Source: Salegentibacter echinorum
GTDB taxonomy: Bacteria > Bacteroidota > Bacteroidia > Flavobacteriales > Flavobacteriaceae
Direction: 5' to 3'
DNA: 64,000 nucleotides
Assembly (NCBI RefSeq): GCF_900129445.1
Contig: NZ_FQVT01000004.1
Span: 62,001 to 126,000, forward strand
Of the stretch, positions 44,779-53,065 are shown in pieces. Both the position numbers and the translations under genes were made by a program. Every line of letters begins with the position of its first letter. Position 1 is the stretch's first letter. The notes beneath the pieces were generated by a model that was given only the letters and a program-made list of their open reading frames with translations, was not told the DNA's origin and searched no databases.

Positions 44779-45685
44779 TTGTTGCTTTAGTCAATTCGGC
44801 AAAAAGGCTTTCGAGGTTTTTAGTTTTTTGATTTAGCTGAAGGGTTTTTAATCCGTTATCGTGAGCAAAATCGAAGACAACAGGACGCATATCCTTTTGT
44901 GTGTTGAAGGTGAGTTCATAAGCAAAGCCGCCAACATTTTTAGAATTTACAAGGTTAGGTAACCTATTTAAGGCAATTTGCTCAATGCGATAATCAAACT
45001 CTACAAGAATTACCTGCTCGTTATTTTGCCGTAGCTCTTCTAATTTTTTGTCGGCAACTACTTTTCCTTTATTAATAATAATCACCCGGTCACAAAGCGC
45101 CTCTACTTCTTGCATAATATGGGTAGAAAGAAAAATGGTTTTGCCCGATTTTTCTTTTCCAATATTTTTAATAAGGTTTCTAATTTCCACGAGTTGGTTA
45201 GGATCTAATCCCGTTGTGGGTTCGTCCAGGATTAAAACCTGGGGATCGTGAAGAAGTGCGGTAGTTAGGCCAACTCGTTGCCGATAACCTTTAGAAAGTT
45301 GTTCTATTTTTTTATTGGCCTCTGGTTTTAATCCGGTAAGCTCAATCACTTCTTCGATTCTGGAAGTATCGGTTTTATAAACTTTCGCATTAAAATTTAA
45401 ATATTCCCGCACATACATTTCGGTGTATAAGGGATTGTGCTCGGGTAAATAACCAATTTGCTGCTGAATTTTATGTAAATCTTCTTCCAGGGAAATTCCG
45501 TTTACAATTGCTTTTCCTTCTGAAGCAGAGAGGTATCCGGTTAAGATTTTCATTAAAGTTGATTTTCCGGCACCGTTGGGTCCCAAAAAACCAACTATTT
45601 CTCCTTTATTCAGCTTAAAAGAAACTGAATCAAGCGCCTTTTGCTCGCCATAAAATTTAGAAATCGCTTCAACAGAAATAGACAT
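44768..45685 (-). CDS. gldA: Gliding-motility-type ABC transporter ATP-binding protein
   Basis: A 305-aa ABC ATPase of the GldA type. Walker A GPNGAGKST (residues 35-43), the GldA-like IGYLPEHNPLYTEMYVREYLNFNAKVY, signature LSKGYRQRVG and Walker B VLILDEPTTGLDP are all seen. In Flavobacterium GldA works with GldF and GldG in gliding; those genes are not in this window, so the assignment rests on sequence resemblance. The C-terminal end (ATIAP) is derived from a repeat copy. It is transcribed away from the pheA operon. Confidence 0.88.
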   Translation of the reverse strand: MSISVEAISKFYGEQKALDSVSFKLNKGEIVGFLGPNGAGKSTLMKILTGYLSASEGKAIVNGISLEEDLHKIQQQIGYLPEHNPLYTEMYVREYLNFNAKVYKTDTSRIEEVIELTGLKPEANKKIEQLSKGYRQRVGLTTALLHDPQVLILDEPTTGLDPNQLVEIRNLIKNIGKEKSGKTIFLSTHIMQEVEALCDRVIIINKGKVVADKKLEELRQNNEQVILVEFDYRIEQIALNRLPNLVNSKNVGGFAYELTFNTQKDMRPVVFDFAHDNGLKTLQLNQKTKNLESLFAELTKATIAP

Positions 45686-46063
45686 AAAACATTTTTTTCA
45701 AAAGTAAGGATTTTTGTTGCTATTAAAGACAAAGCTTATTTTCATAAATATCAAATCATTTTTTAAGACTAAATAAAGTAATCTAATTTATTTGGTTAAC
45801 GCAATCTGCTGTCTAGAATATTTATTTTGGTTTAAATCGCTACTATATTGTTTTCAATACTTTAAATTCGATTGACAGTTTCAATTTTGGTTCGAAGCTT
45901 TATTGTAATTTTCAGAATCCATCCCCTATATTTTTAGCTAAAATTATATAATCCTTAATTTTATAGTCAAAAACAAAATACTTCACTAAAAATTTAAAAA
46001 AGTAAGAGAAATGGTTTTTCATTAGGAAATTATATTCTAATTTAGCCCTGTAACAAAGAAGTA
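45686..46063. promoter_or_regulatory. Divergent promoter region of gldA and the pheA leader
   Basis: About 380 AT-rich bases without a gene. TAATTTAG at 46038-46045 is a one-mismatch -7 box, 18 bases before the leader-peptide ATG. Confidence 0.45.
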
Positions 46064-46141
46064 ATGAACAGCTTAATTAATTGGAACGCATTTTATTTTT
46101 TTTATTTCTATTTCTGGAATAGGAACGGGAATGCTATGTAA
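46064..46141 (+). CDS. Aromatic leader peptide (attenuator of the pheA operon)
   Basis: A 25-codon ORF, ATG to TAA, with Phe or Tyr at every residue from 10 to 17 (five Phe, three Tyr) and Trp at 7 and 18. It ends 23 bases before an intrinsic terminator that precedes pheA. Bases 46126-46130 (CGGGA, just downstream of the aromatic run) can pair with 46167-46171 in the terminator 5' arm, giving a short antiterminator. The composition matches the products of the operon (Phe and Tyr synthesis), as in the PheA leader of enterobacteria, but the sequence is unrelated. Confidence 0.9.
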   Translation: MNSLINWNAFYFFYFYFWNRNGNAM

Positions 46142-46164
46142 TTAATTAAGAAATTATATTTAAG

Positions 46165-46195
46165 AGTCCCGATGTGAAATCGGGACTTTTTTTTT
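46165..46195 (+). terminator. Attenuator terminator upstream of pheA
   Basis: AGTCCCGAT (46165-46173) and ATCGGGACT (46179-46187) form a perfect 9-bp stem with a GTGAA loop, followed by about nine T. It lies 31 bases before the pheA ATG. Confidence 0.92.
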
Positions 46196-46225
46196 AGCAC
46201 TAAGTGAGATTTATAAAAGAATTAA

Positions 46226-47050
46226 ATGGAAAAAATTATCGCAATTCAGGGAGTGCAAGGCTCATTTCATCATCTGGTAGCCCAGCAATACTATGGCAGG
46301 GAAATTCCGGTTTTAGAATGTATGTCTTTTTCAGAACTCACTAAAAGCCTTATGGAAAACAAAGCAGCAGAAGGGGTGATGGCTATAGAAAACTCGATCG
46401 CCGGCTCTATTTTACCAAATTATGCGCTTATAGATGAAAATAAGTTAAAGGTGGTAGGCGAACACTACATTCCCATCGATATGAATCTTATGGCAGTGCC
46501 GGGACAAAACATTTCAGAGATCAAAAAAGTGTATTCACACCCTATGGCCTTATTGCAATGTAAGGAGTTTTTTAAAAAACACCCGCATATCAAATTAATT
46601 GAGGACGCCGATACTGCAGAAGTGGCCCGTAGAATTGCCGAAAAAGGAAGTACCAAAGTAGCGGCAGTAGCGAGTAAAGCCGCGGCACATCTCTTTGATT
46701 TGGAGATTCTTGCTGAAAGTATTCACACCAAAAAGAGCAATGCAACTCGATTTTTAATAATTAGCAAGCAGAAAAAAGAGCCTAATGGTGAAAAAATAGA
46801 TAAAGCTTCTTTAAAATTTGAATTGGAAAGTAAGCGAGGCAGCCTGGTTTCAGTATTAAACATTTTAAGGGATTTTAATCTCGATATGTCCAAGATCCAG
46901 AGTATGCCTATTATAGAATTTCCCTGGAAATATTCATTTTTTATAGATGTGACCTTTGATGATTACACCGAATTTGAAAAGGCAATGAAGATTCTGGAAG
47001 TGATGACCGAACGATTAACAATATTAGGAACCTACAAAAATAGTTTGTAA
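46226..47050 (+). CDS. pheA: Prephenate dehydratase
   Basis: Converts prephenate to phenylpyruvate for phenylalanine. The 274-aa protein has the dehydratase domain (IAIQGVQGSFHHLVAQQYYG, GVMAIENSIAGS, and the catalytic TRF in NATRFLIIS) and a C-terminal ACT domain (SLKFELESKRGSLVSVLNILRDFNLDMSKIQSMPI) for Phe feedback. No chorismate mutase domain is fused; that activity is supplied by the DAHP synthase fusion downstream. Its stop overlaps the aminotransferase start by one base. Confidence 0.96.
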   Translation: MEKIIAIQGVQGSFHHLVAQQYYGREIPVLECMSFSELTKSLMENKAAEGVMAIENSIAGSILPNYALIDENKLKVVGEHYIPIDMNLMAVPGQNISEIKKVYSHPMALLQCKEFFKKHPHIKLIEDADTAEVARRIAEKGSTKVAAVASKAAAHLFDLEILAESIHTKKSNATRFLIISKQKKEPNGEKIDKASLKFELESKRGSLVSVLNILRDFNLDMSKIQSMPIIEFPWKYSFFIDVTFDDYTEFEKAMKILEVMTERLTILGTYKNSL

Positions 47051-48198
47051 TGATAGCACAGGCCAACAGGTTAAACCAGGTAAAAGAGTACTATTTTTCT
47101 TCAAAACTAAGAGAAGTACGTGCTATGGCAGCCGCCGGAAAAGATATAATTAACCTGGGCATTGGTAGTCCAGACCTACCGCCACCGCCACAAGTGATTT
47201 CGGCTTTAAACGAAGCATTGGTAAATAACGGCGCCCATCAATATCAACCCTATAAAGGAACTGCGGATTTTCGTGAGGCCATTGCCGAATTTTACCAAAA
47301 TCATTATCAGGTACAATTAGATCCAGACAAAGAAATTTTACCTTTAATGGGAAGTAAAGAGGGGATTACCCATATTTCTATGGCTTTTCTAAATGAAGGC
47401 GACGAGGTATTGATCCCCAATCCCGGGTATCCTACTTATTCCTCGGTTACCGAACTGGTTGGTGCGAAGGCTGTTTATTACGATTTGAATGCCGAAGGTA
47501 ATTGGATGCCCAATCTAAAAGACCTGGCGCAAAAAGATTTAAGCAAGGTAAAAATCATGTGGGTAAATTACCCGAATATGCCTACCGGGGCTTCTGGAAA
47601 CGATTCACTTTTTGAAGAATTGGTGGCTTTTGCCAAAGCGCATGAAATTCTCATTGTAAACGACAATCCATATAGTTTTATCCTTAACGATAATCCTAAA
47701 AGTATTTTGAAGGCTAAGGGAGCAAAAGAAGTGGTACTGGAGCTCAATTCTTTGAGCAAAAGTTTTAATATGGCTGGCTGGCGAATAGGGATGCTCTGCG
47801 GAAGTGAGAAAAACCTAAACACCGTTTTAAAAGTAAAGACCAATATGGATAGCGGTATGTTTTATCCATTGCAGGCGGGGGCGGCTTCAGCGCTACGGCT
47901 TAATGGTAATTGGTTTAGTTCTCAAAATGAAATCTATCAACAACGAAAAAATAAAGTTTTAGAACTAGCGAAAGCTTTAGATTGTGTGCCAGAAAAAGAC
48001 CAAATTGGTATGTTCGTTTGGGCTAAAATTCCGCAGGGAAAAACGGCAGAAGGATTTGTAGATTTTCTACTGAACAAATATCACATTTTTACCGCACCAG
48101 GGTTTATTTTTGGAAGTAATGGAGAAGATTATATTAGATTTTCCCTGTGTGCCACCGAAGAGAATATTGAGCGGGCAATTAAAAGAATAGAAAAATGA
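47050..48198 (+). CDS. Pyridoxal-phosphate aminotransferase (class I/II)
   Basis: A 382-aa fold-type I aminotransferase. The PLP Lys is in LELNSLSKSFNMAGWRIGM; other motifs are LGIGSPDLPPPPQV and NPGYPTYSSVTELVGAKAVYYDL. Placed between pheA and tyrA, it most likely transaminates phenylpyruvate and 4-hydroxyphenylpyruvate (or prephenate). It overlaps both neighbours by 1 and 4 bases. Confidence 0.92.
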   Translation: MIAQANRLNQVKEYYFSSKLREVRAMAAAGKDIINLGIGSPDLPPPPQVISALNEALVNNGAHQYQPYKGTADFREAIAEFYQNHYQVQLDPDKEILPLMGSKEGITHISMAFLNEGDEVLIPNPGYPTYSSVTELVGAKAVYYDLNAEGNWMPNLKDLAQKDLSKVKIMWVNYPNMPTGASGNDSLFEELVAFAKAHEILIVNDNPYSFILNDNPKSILKAKGAKEVVLELNSLSKSFNMAGWRIGMLCGSEKNLNTVLKVKTNMDSGMFYPLQAGAASALRLNGNWFSSQNEIYQQRKNKVLELAKALDCVPEKDQIGMFVWAKIPQGKTAEGFVDFLLNKYHIFTAPGFIFGSNGEDYIRFSLCATEENIERAIKRIEK

Positions 48199-49043
48199 AA
48201 GTTCATATAATTGGAATAGGACTTATTGGTGGCTCGTTTGCACTGGCCATGAGAGCGGCATTTCCCGAAACAGAAATTTATGGCAGCGATGCCAGTGAAG
48301 AAAATCTCCAAAAAGCGAAAGAGCTTAAGTTGATAGATCAATTTTCTACCACTAAAGAATTACAGGATGCAGATGTTGTTTTTATAGCGGTACCTGTGAA
48401 TGTTGCAACCAAGGTTGTTAGCGAAACGCTGGATAAGGTTGGGGATCAAAGCCTGGTGCTCGATGCAGGATCTACAAAATCTGGACTTTGTAAAGCTATT
48501 GCAAATCATAAAAACAGGCGCAATTTTTTAGCAGCGCATCCTATTGCCGGAACAGAGTTTTCTGGTCCCCAGGCAGCAATACCAGATCTTTACAGGAATA
48601 AAACAAACATTATTTGTGAAGTTGAAAAAACTGCTTTTAGGTTACAGGAAAGGGCCCTTAATATTTTTCAAAATCTTGGAATGAGAATTCGCTATATGGA
48701 TCCTGTATCTCACGACAGGCATATCGCGTATGTTTCACATCTTTCGCATATTAGCTCCTTTATGCTAGGGAAAACGGTACTGGATAAAGAGCGAAACGAA
48801 CGGGATATTTTCGACCTGGCCGGCAGTGGATTTGAATCTACCGTACGGCTGGCAAAAAGTTCCCCCGCGATGTGGTCTCCCATTTTTGAAGAAAATAAAG
48901 AAAATGTTTTAGAAACTTTAAATGAATACATAAATAACCTCACGCATTTTAAAGAGCTGATAGAAAATGAAGATTTTCAGGAGGTTTACAATGAGATGCA
49001 AAGAACCAATCATATAAAATCAATTTTAAACGGAATTAACTAA
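48195..49043 (+). CDS. tyrA: Prephenate dehydrogenase
   Basis: NAD(P)-dependent oxidative decarboxylation of prephenate toward tyrosine. The 282-aa protein has the Rossmann motif VHIIGIGLIGGSFALAM at the N-terminus, the AAHPIAGTEFSGP catalytic region, and HDRHIAYVSHLSHISSFML. No chorismate mutase or ACT domain is fused. Overlaps the aminotransferase gene by 4 bases. Confidence 0.95.
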   Translation: MKVHIIGIGLIGGSFALAMRAAFPETEIYGSDASEENLQKAKELKLIDQFSTTKELQDADVVFIAVPVNVATKVVSETLDKVGDQSLVLDAGSTKSGLCKAIANHKNRRNFLAAHPIAGTEFSGPQAAIPDLYRNKTNIICEVEKTAFRLQERALNIFQNLGMRIRYMDPVSHDRHIAYVSHLSHISSFMLGKTVLDKERNERDIFDLAGSGFESTVRLAKSSPAMWSPIFEENKENVLETLNEYINNLTHFKELIENEDFQEVYNEMQRTNHIKSILNGIN

Positions 49044-49063
49044 TCAGGATTAAATTTTAAATT

Positions 49064-50146
49064 ATGGAAAACAAGAAAGAACTTAGAAACTGGCTGGACG
49101 ATTTTAAATTAGACCATCCTTTGGTAATCGCGGGACCTTGTAGCGCAGAAACCGAAGAACAGGTATTAAAAATTGCTCATCAATTAAAAGACAGCGATGC
49201 TACGGTATTAAGAGCAGGAATTTGGAAACCCAGAACCAGGCCCGGAAACTTTGAAGGCGTAGGTGCCCTTGGGTTAAAATGGCTTAAAAAAGCGAAAGAA
49301 GAAACCGGTATGTTAACCACTACCGAAGTAGCAAATCCGCATCACGTTGACCTGGCTTTAGAAAATGATATAGATATTCTTTGGTTGGGCGCCAGGACCA
49401 CGGTTTCTCCTTTTATTGTACAGGAAATCGCCGATGCGCTGAAAGGCACAGATAAAACGGTATTGGTTAAAAACCCCGTAAACCCAGACCTTTCCTTGTG
49501 GTTGGGCGCTGTAGAGCGATTATACACGGCCGATATCAAGAACTTGGGGGTAATTCACCGCGGATTTTCTGCTTACGAAAAGACCAAATACAGAAACAAC
49601 CCGGAATGGCAAATTGCGATAGAACTGCAAAATAAATTTCCAGATCTTCCGCTAATCCTGGATCCGTCACATATTGCCGGTCGCAGAGATATTATTTTTG
49701 ATCTCTGTCAAACCGCTTTAGACCTTAATTATGACGGCCTAATGGTAGAAACACATCATACGCCAGATGATGCCTGGAGCGATGCTGCACAGCAAATCAC
49801 GCCGGCCAGACTTATCCAAATCATGAAAGATTTAAAGATTAGAAAGGAAGTTTCAGAAAGTGAAGAGTTTCAGAATAAATTAAGCAATCTAAGAGCGAGA
49901 ATCGATGTAGCCGATAATACACTTATTGAGTTAATGGCTAAACGAATGAAAATTTCAGATGAGATTGGTCGGGTTAAAAAATCTCAAAATGTATCGGTGT
50001 TACAAACCAAAAGATGGAATGAGATTCTTGGAAAAATGGTACTGGAAGGGGAACAACACGGTTTAAGTGAGGAGTTTATTTTACGTTTGTTTAAAGCCGT
50101 TCACCAGGAATCTATTAATCACCAGGAAAAAATTATGAAGTCTTAA
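49064..50146 (+). CDS. Bifunctional DAHP synthase / type II chorismate mutase
   Basis: The first step of the shikimate pathway fused to the first step of Phe/Tyr synthesis. Residues 1-250 are a KDPG/DAHP synthase domain (VIAGPCSAETEEQ, DPSHIAGRRDIIFDL, DGLMVETHHTPDDAWSDAAQQ). Residues 265-355 are an AroQ chorismate mutase helical domain (LSNLRARIDVADNTLIELMAKRMKISDEIGRVK). Such fusions are typical of Bacteroidota. Last gene of the attenuated aromatic operon, so the leader couples pathway entry to Phe/Tyr supply. Confidence 0.94.
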   Translation: MENKKELRNWLDDFKLDHPLVIAGPCSAETEEQVLKIAHQLKDSDATVLRAGIWKPRTRPGNFEGVGALGLKWLKKAKEETGMLTTTEVANPHHVDLALENDIDILWLGARTTVSPFIVQEIADALKGTDKTVLVKNPVNPDLSLWLGAVERLYTADIKNLGVIHRGFSAYEKTKYRNNPEWQIAIELQNKFPDLPLILDPSHIAGRRDIIFDLCQTALDLNYDGLMVETHHTPDDAWSDAAQQITPARLIQIMKDLKIRKEVSESEEFQNKLSNLRARIDVADNTLIELMAKRMKISDEIGRVKKSQNVSVLQTKRWNEILGKMVLEGEQHGLSEEFILRLFKAVHQESINHQEKIMKS

Positions 50147-50234
50147 GGTATCAAAACCGGAATATCAGCTTAAGATTTTGTAAATTGATAAGGAATTAAT
50201 GAAGTTTATCCGCAAAAATCGTATGGATAAGGTT

Positions 50235-50264
50235 AAACCTGCCCGCCTTACAACGGGTGGGTTT
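50235..50264 (+). terminator. Stem-loop after the aromatic operon
   Basis: AAACCTGCCCG (50235-50245) and CGGGTGGGTTT (50254-50264) form an 11-bp stem with two G-U pairs and an 8-base loop. Only three T end the stem, so it is a weak terminator or a structural element. Confidence 0.5.
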
Positions 50265-50309
50265 ACATAGAGAATACTTGCTTTGGAAGTTAAACCAAAT
50301 TTTAAAACT

Positions 50310-50537
50310 ATGAAATCTTTAAATATTCAAATTTCAGAAGCGGAATTCGATCAATTAGGTTTGGATAAGACGGAAGTTTCTTTTTCTGAACTTGTGGAGC
50401 TTATAGAGCGAAAAATTAACAAGCGAACTTTAAAAAATAGTATTCGATTAGCCGATAAATACGAACTTTCCAATATGACTATGCAAGAAATTAGTGAGGA
50501 AGTAAGAGCTTATCGACATGCAGAGGATCATTCTTGA
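50310..50537 (+). CDS. Probable antitoxin of a PIN toxin pair
   Basis: A 75-aa hydrophilic protein from ATG 50310 (MKSLNIQISEAEFDQLGL); an upstream in-frame TTG is less likely. It overlaps the following PIN-domain gene by 20 bases, the usual arrangement of such pairs. I do not recognise its family, and the antitoxin role is from position and size. Confidence 0.65.
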   Translation: MKSLNIQISEAEFDQLGLDKTEVSFSELVELIERKINKRTLKNSIRLADKYELSNMTMQEISEEVRAYRHAEDHS

Positions 50538-50928
50538 TACTAACGTATTGATCTCGTCCCTCATTCAAAAGAATTATCCTCATTTGATTGTTGAACATTG
50601 TTTTGACAAAAACGCAATTATTTGTCTTTCGGAAGCGATTTTAAAGGAATATTTTGAAGTGCTCCAAAGACCAAAGTTTGCCAGATTTCCTGATTTTAAA
50701 AATAATGCTGAATTTTTATTGATGCGTTTAAGTGAGATTGCTGAGATATATAAACCTAAGAAACGAATACAACTCATAAAAGATGATCCCGATAATAGGT
50801 TTTTAGAATTGGCACATATTTCTAAAGCCAGTTTTATTATAACGGGAAACACTAGGGATTTCAACTTTGAATCTTATCACGCTACAAGAATTGTCACTCC
50901 CAGGACATATTGGTTTAAGTATAAATAA
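50518..50928 (+). CDS. PIN-domain toxin (PIN_3 family)
   Basis: A 136-aa PIN nuclease-like protein. IILDTNVLISSLI has the first catalytic Asp, LSEAILKEYFEVLQRPKF the Glu region, and IKDDPDNRFLELAHISKASFIITGNTRDF the remaining acidic residues, as in putative toxin components of the PIN_3 family. Probable RNase toxin controlled by the small gene upstream. Confidence 0.88.
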   Translation: MQRIILDTNVLISSLIQKNYPHLIVEHCFDKNAIICLSEAILKEYFEVLQRPKFARFPDFKNNAEFLLMRLSEIAEIYKPKKRIQLIKDDPDNRFLELAHISKASFIITGNTRDFNFESYHATRIVTPRTYWFKYK

Positions 50929-51009
50929 ATCTATAAGGAAGTTAAATTGTATAATAATTTTATCGGAATTGGCTGAACATTAATTCTTGCTTTTGCTATT
51001 TTAGCAAAT

Positions 51010-51042
51010 CTCACAGTCTCGATTAGTTATTGGGCCTGTGAG
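51010..51042. other. Stem-loop upstream of rsgA
   Basis: CTCACAG (51010-51016) and CTGTGAG (51036-51042) are perfect arms, extended by A-T pairs outside. No strong T run on either strand. A second small hairpin TTTGCT/AGCAAA is at 50992-51008. Function unclear. Confidence 0.4.
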
Positions 51043-51065
51043 GTTTAATAAAACCCACATTGTGA

Positions 51066-52016
51066 ATGAAAGGAACCGTGTACAAATCTACCGGCAGTTG
51101 GTATCAGGTAAAAAGTGAGGAAGGAAAATTTTATAATTGCCGAATTAAAGGTAAGTTTAGAATTCAGGGTATTAAAAGTACCAATCCCGTGGCTGTAGGC
51201 GATCGCGTAGAATTTGATCTTGAAGATAAAGATGCCGAGGCCCAGGGAGTGATCAAAGAAATTGAGGCCCGTGAGAATTATATAATTCGTAAATCGGTAA
51301 ATCTTTCTAAGCAAGTGCATATTATCGCAGCCAATATAGACCAGGTTTTCCTGTTGGTAACATTGAACAATCCGCCTACTTTAACCACATTTATAGACCG
51401 GTTTTTAGTCACTGCGGAAGCCTATGGTGTAAAAGCTGTAATTCTGTTTAATAAAACAGATACATATAACGAAGAAGAGTTGATAGAGGTTAAATACCTC
51501 GCGGCAATCTACAGAAATGCCGGTTATGAATGTATAGGGATCTCAGCAAAAAATGGCAAAAATGTAGCTAAGGTCAAAGAATTGATGCTAGGGCAAACCA
51601 GTATGTTTGCCGGGCATAGTGGCACGGGAAAATCTACACTCATCAATGCCATTGCACCGGGGTTAAATTTAAAGACTTCGGCGCTTTCAGAGCAGCATAA
51701 ACAAGGGCAGCATACTACTACTTTTGCAGAAATGTTCGATTTAAAATTTGATGCAAGGATTATTGACACCCCGGGAATTAAAGGTTTTGGTGTAGTAGAG
51801 ATAGACCGTGATGAGCTGGGAGATTATTTTCCGGAATTTTTTAGTAGAAAGCAAAATTGTAAATTTAATAATTGTCTGCACCTGGAAGAGCCTAAATGTG
51901 CGGTTAAAGAAGACCTGGAAGCCGGGGAGATCGCCTGGAGCAGGTATAAAAGTTATTTGCAGATTCTGGAAGGAGAAGAAGACAATTATAGAACAGATAT
52001 TTATCCAAAAAAATGA
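51066..52016 (+). CDS. rsgA: Ribosome small-subunit-dependent GTPase
   Basis: Circularly permuted GTPase that matures the 30S ribosome. The 316-aa protein has an N-terminal OB fold, G4 LFNKTD, G1 GHSGTGKSTLINAIAPG, G3 DTPGIKGFG, and a C-terminal zinc site with the conserved CKFNNCLHLEEPKCAV. Its stop overlaps the dtd start by 4 bases. Confidence 0.96.
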   Translation: MKGTVYKSTGSWYQVKSEEGKFYNCRIKGKFRIQGIKSTNPVAVGDRVEFDLEDKDAEAQGVIKEIEARENYIIRKSVNLSKQVHIIAANIDQVFLLVTLNNPPTLTTFIDRFLVTAEAYGVKAVILFNKTDTYNEEELIEVKYLAAIYRNAGYECIGISAKNGKNVAKVKELMLGQTSMFAGHSGTGKSTLINAIAPGLNLKTSALSEQHKQGQHTTTFAEMFDLKFDARIIDTPGIKGFGVVEIDRDELGDYFPEFFSRKQNCKFNNCLHLEEPKCAVKEDLEAGEIAWSRYKSYLQILEGEEDNYRTDIYPKK

Positions 52017-52465
52017 GAGTAGTTTTACAAAGAGTTTCAAAAGCATCGGTAAGTGTAAACCAGGAAATTAATGCGGTCATGCGCCAGGGCTTGTTGATTT
52101 TATTGGGTATAGAAGCAGAAGATACGCAAGAGGACATCGATTGGCTGTGCAACAAGATTGTAAAAATGCGTATTTTTAATGATGACGACGATGCTATGAA
52201 CCTTAGTTTATTAGATGTTGAGGGCGATGCCATTGTAGTGAGTCAATTTACATTACACGCTTCCACAAAAAAAGGGAACAGGCCAAGTTTTATAAAAGCT
52301 GCAAAACCAGATATGGCATTTTCTCTCTATGAAGATTTTGCAAAGAAGTTAAAAGAATGCCTGGGAAAAGAAGTGGGAACCGGGAAATTTGGTGCCCATA
52401 TGAATGTAGAATTAATCAATGATGGCCCCGTGACAATCATTATAGATTCAAAACAAAGAGAATAA
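52013..52465 (+). CDS. dtd: D-aminoacyl-tRNA deacylase
   Basis: Hydrolyses D-aminoacyl-tRNAs. The 150-aa protein has VVLQRVSKASVSV at the N-terminus, the SQFTLHAST motif (SQ-x-T-L) and the C-terminal GAHMNVELINDGPVTI with the Gly-Pro motif that enforces chirality. Second gene of the rsgA-dtd-mazG cluster. Confidence 0.96.
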   Translation: MRVVLQRVSKASVSVNQEINAVMRQGLLILLGIEAEDTQEDIDWLCNKIVKMRIFNDDDDAMNLSLLDVEGDAIVVSQFTLHASTKKGNRPSFIKAAKPDMAFSLYEDFAKKLKECLGKEVGTGKFGAHMNVELINDGPVTIIIDSKQRE

Positions 52466-52466
52466 A

Positions 52467-52793
52467 ATGAAAATAGAAAATGCCCAGCAAGCGGTTGATG
52501 ACTGGATAAATGAACACGGCGTTCGTTATTTTAATGAGTTAACCAATATGGCACAACTCACCGAAGAAGTGGGTGAAGTTGCGCGTATTATCGCAAGACG
52601 TTATGGAGAACAGAGTGAAAAAGAATCAGATAAAAACAAAGACCTGGGAGAGGAGTTGGCAGATGTTATGTTTGTAGTGCTTTGCCTGGCAAATCAAACC
52701 GGGGTAAACCTACAGGAAGCTTTTGATAAAAAGCTGGATATTAAAACAAAAAGGGATCACGACAGGCATCATAATAACGAAAAGTTAAAGTAA
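52467..52793 (+). CDS. MazG-like nucleotide pyrophosphohydrolase
   Basis: A 108-aa single-domain MazG-fold protein. The metal-binding E-x-x-E12-28-E-x-x-D pattern is visible in LTEEVGEVARIIARRYGEQS and GEELADVMFVVLCLANQ. It probably cleaves non-canonical NTPs or dCTP-like substrates. One base separates it from dtd, and it overlaps the next gene by one base. Confidence 0.9.
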   Translation: MKIENAQQAVDDWINEHGVRYFNELTNMAQLTEEVGEVARIIARRYGEQSEKESDKNKDLGEELADVMFVVLCLANQTGVNLQEAFDKKLDIKTKRDHDRHHNNEKLK

Positions 52794-53059
52794 TGAAGTT
52801 CAAAGAAATGATTGCTAAAAAAGCTTTTTGGAAATCGGTGGTGCTCCTGGGAGTGGGGTTTCTTATCGTTTATAATTTGGTAAGTATGCTGTTTGAATAT
52901 GGGGGGTTTGATTTTAACCGCTTTTTCACCGAACGTACTGAAAATGGAAAACTTTTCCGTTTTATCCTGGGACAACTTTTAGCAGCTTTTTCCTACGGAT
53001 TTATCATTGCGTTTGGTCAATTTAGAATGAGGGGCAAGAAAGATAAAGATAAAAAATAG
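52793..53059 (+). CDS. Small two-helix membrane protein
   Basis: An 88-aa protein with two hydrophobic segments (VVLLGVGFLIVYNLVSMLF and FILGQLLAAFSYGFIIAFG) and a basic C-terminus (RMRGKKDKDKK). I do not recognise a named family. It is a conserved-looking member of the rsgA-aroA gene string between the MazG-like gene and aroA, 6 bases before aroA. Confidence 0.7.
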   Translation: MKFKEMIAKKAFWKSVVLLGVGFLIVYNLVSMLFEYGGFDFNRFFTERTENGKLFRFILGQLLAAFSYGFIIAFGQFRMRGKKDKDKK

Positions 53060-53065
53060 TCTGTA

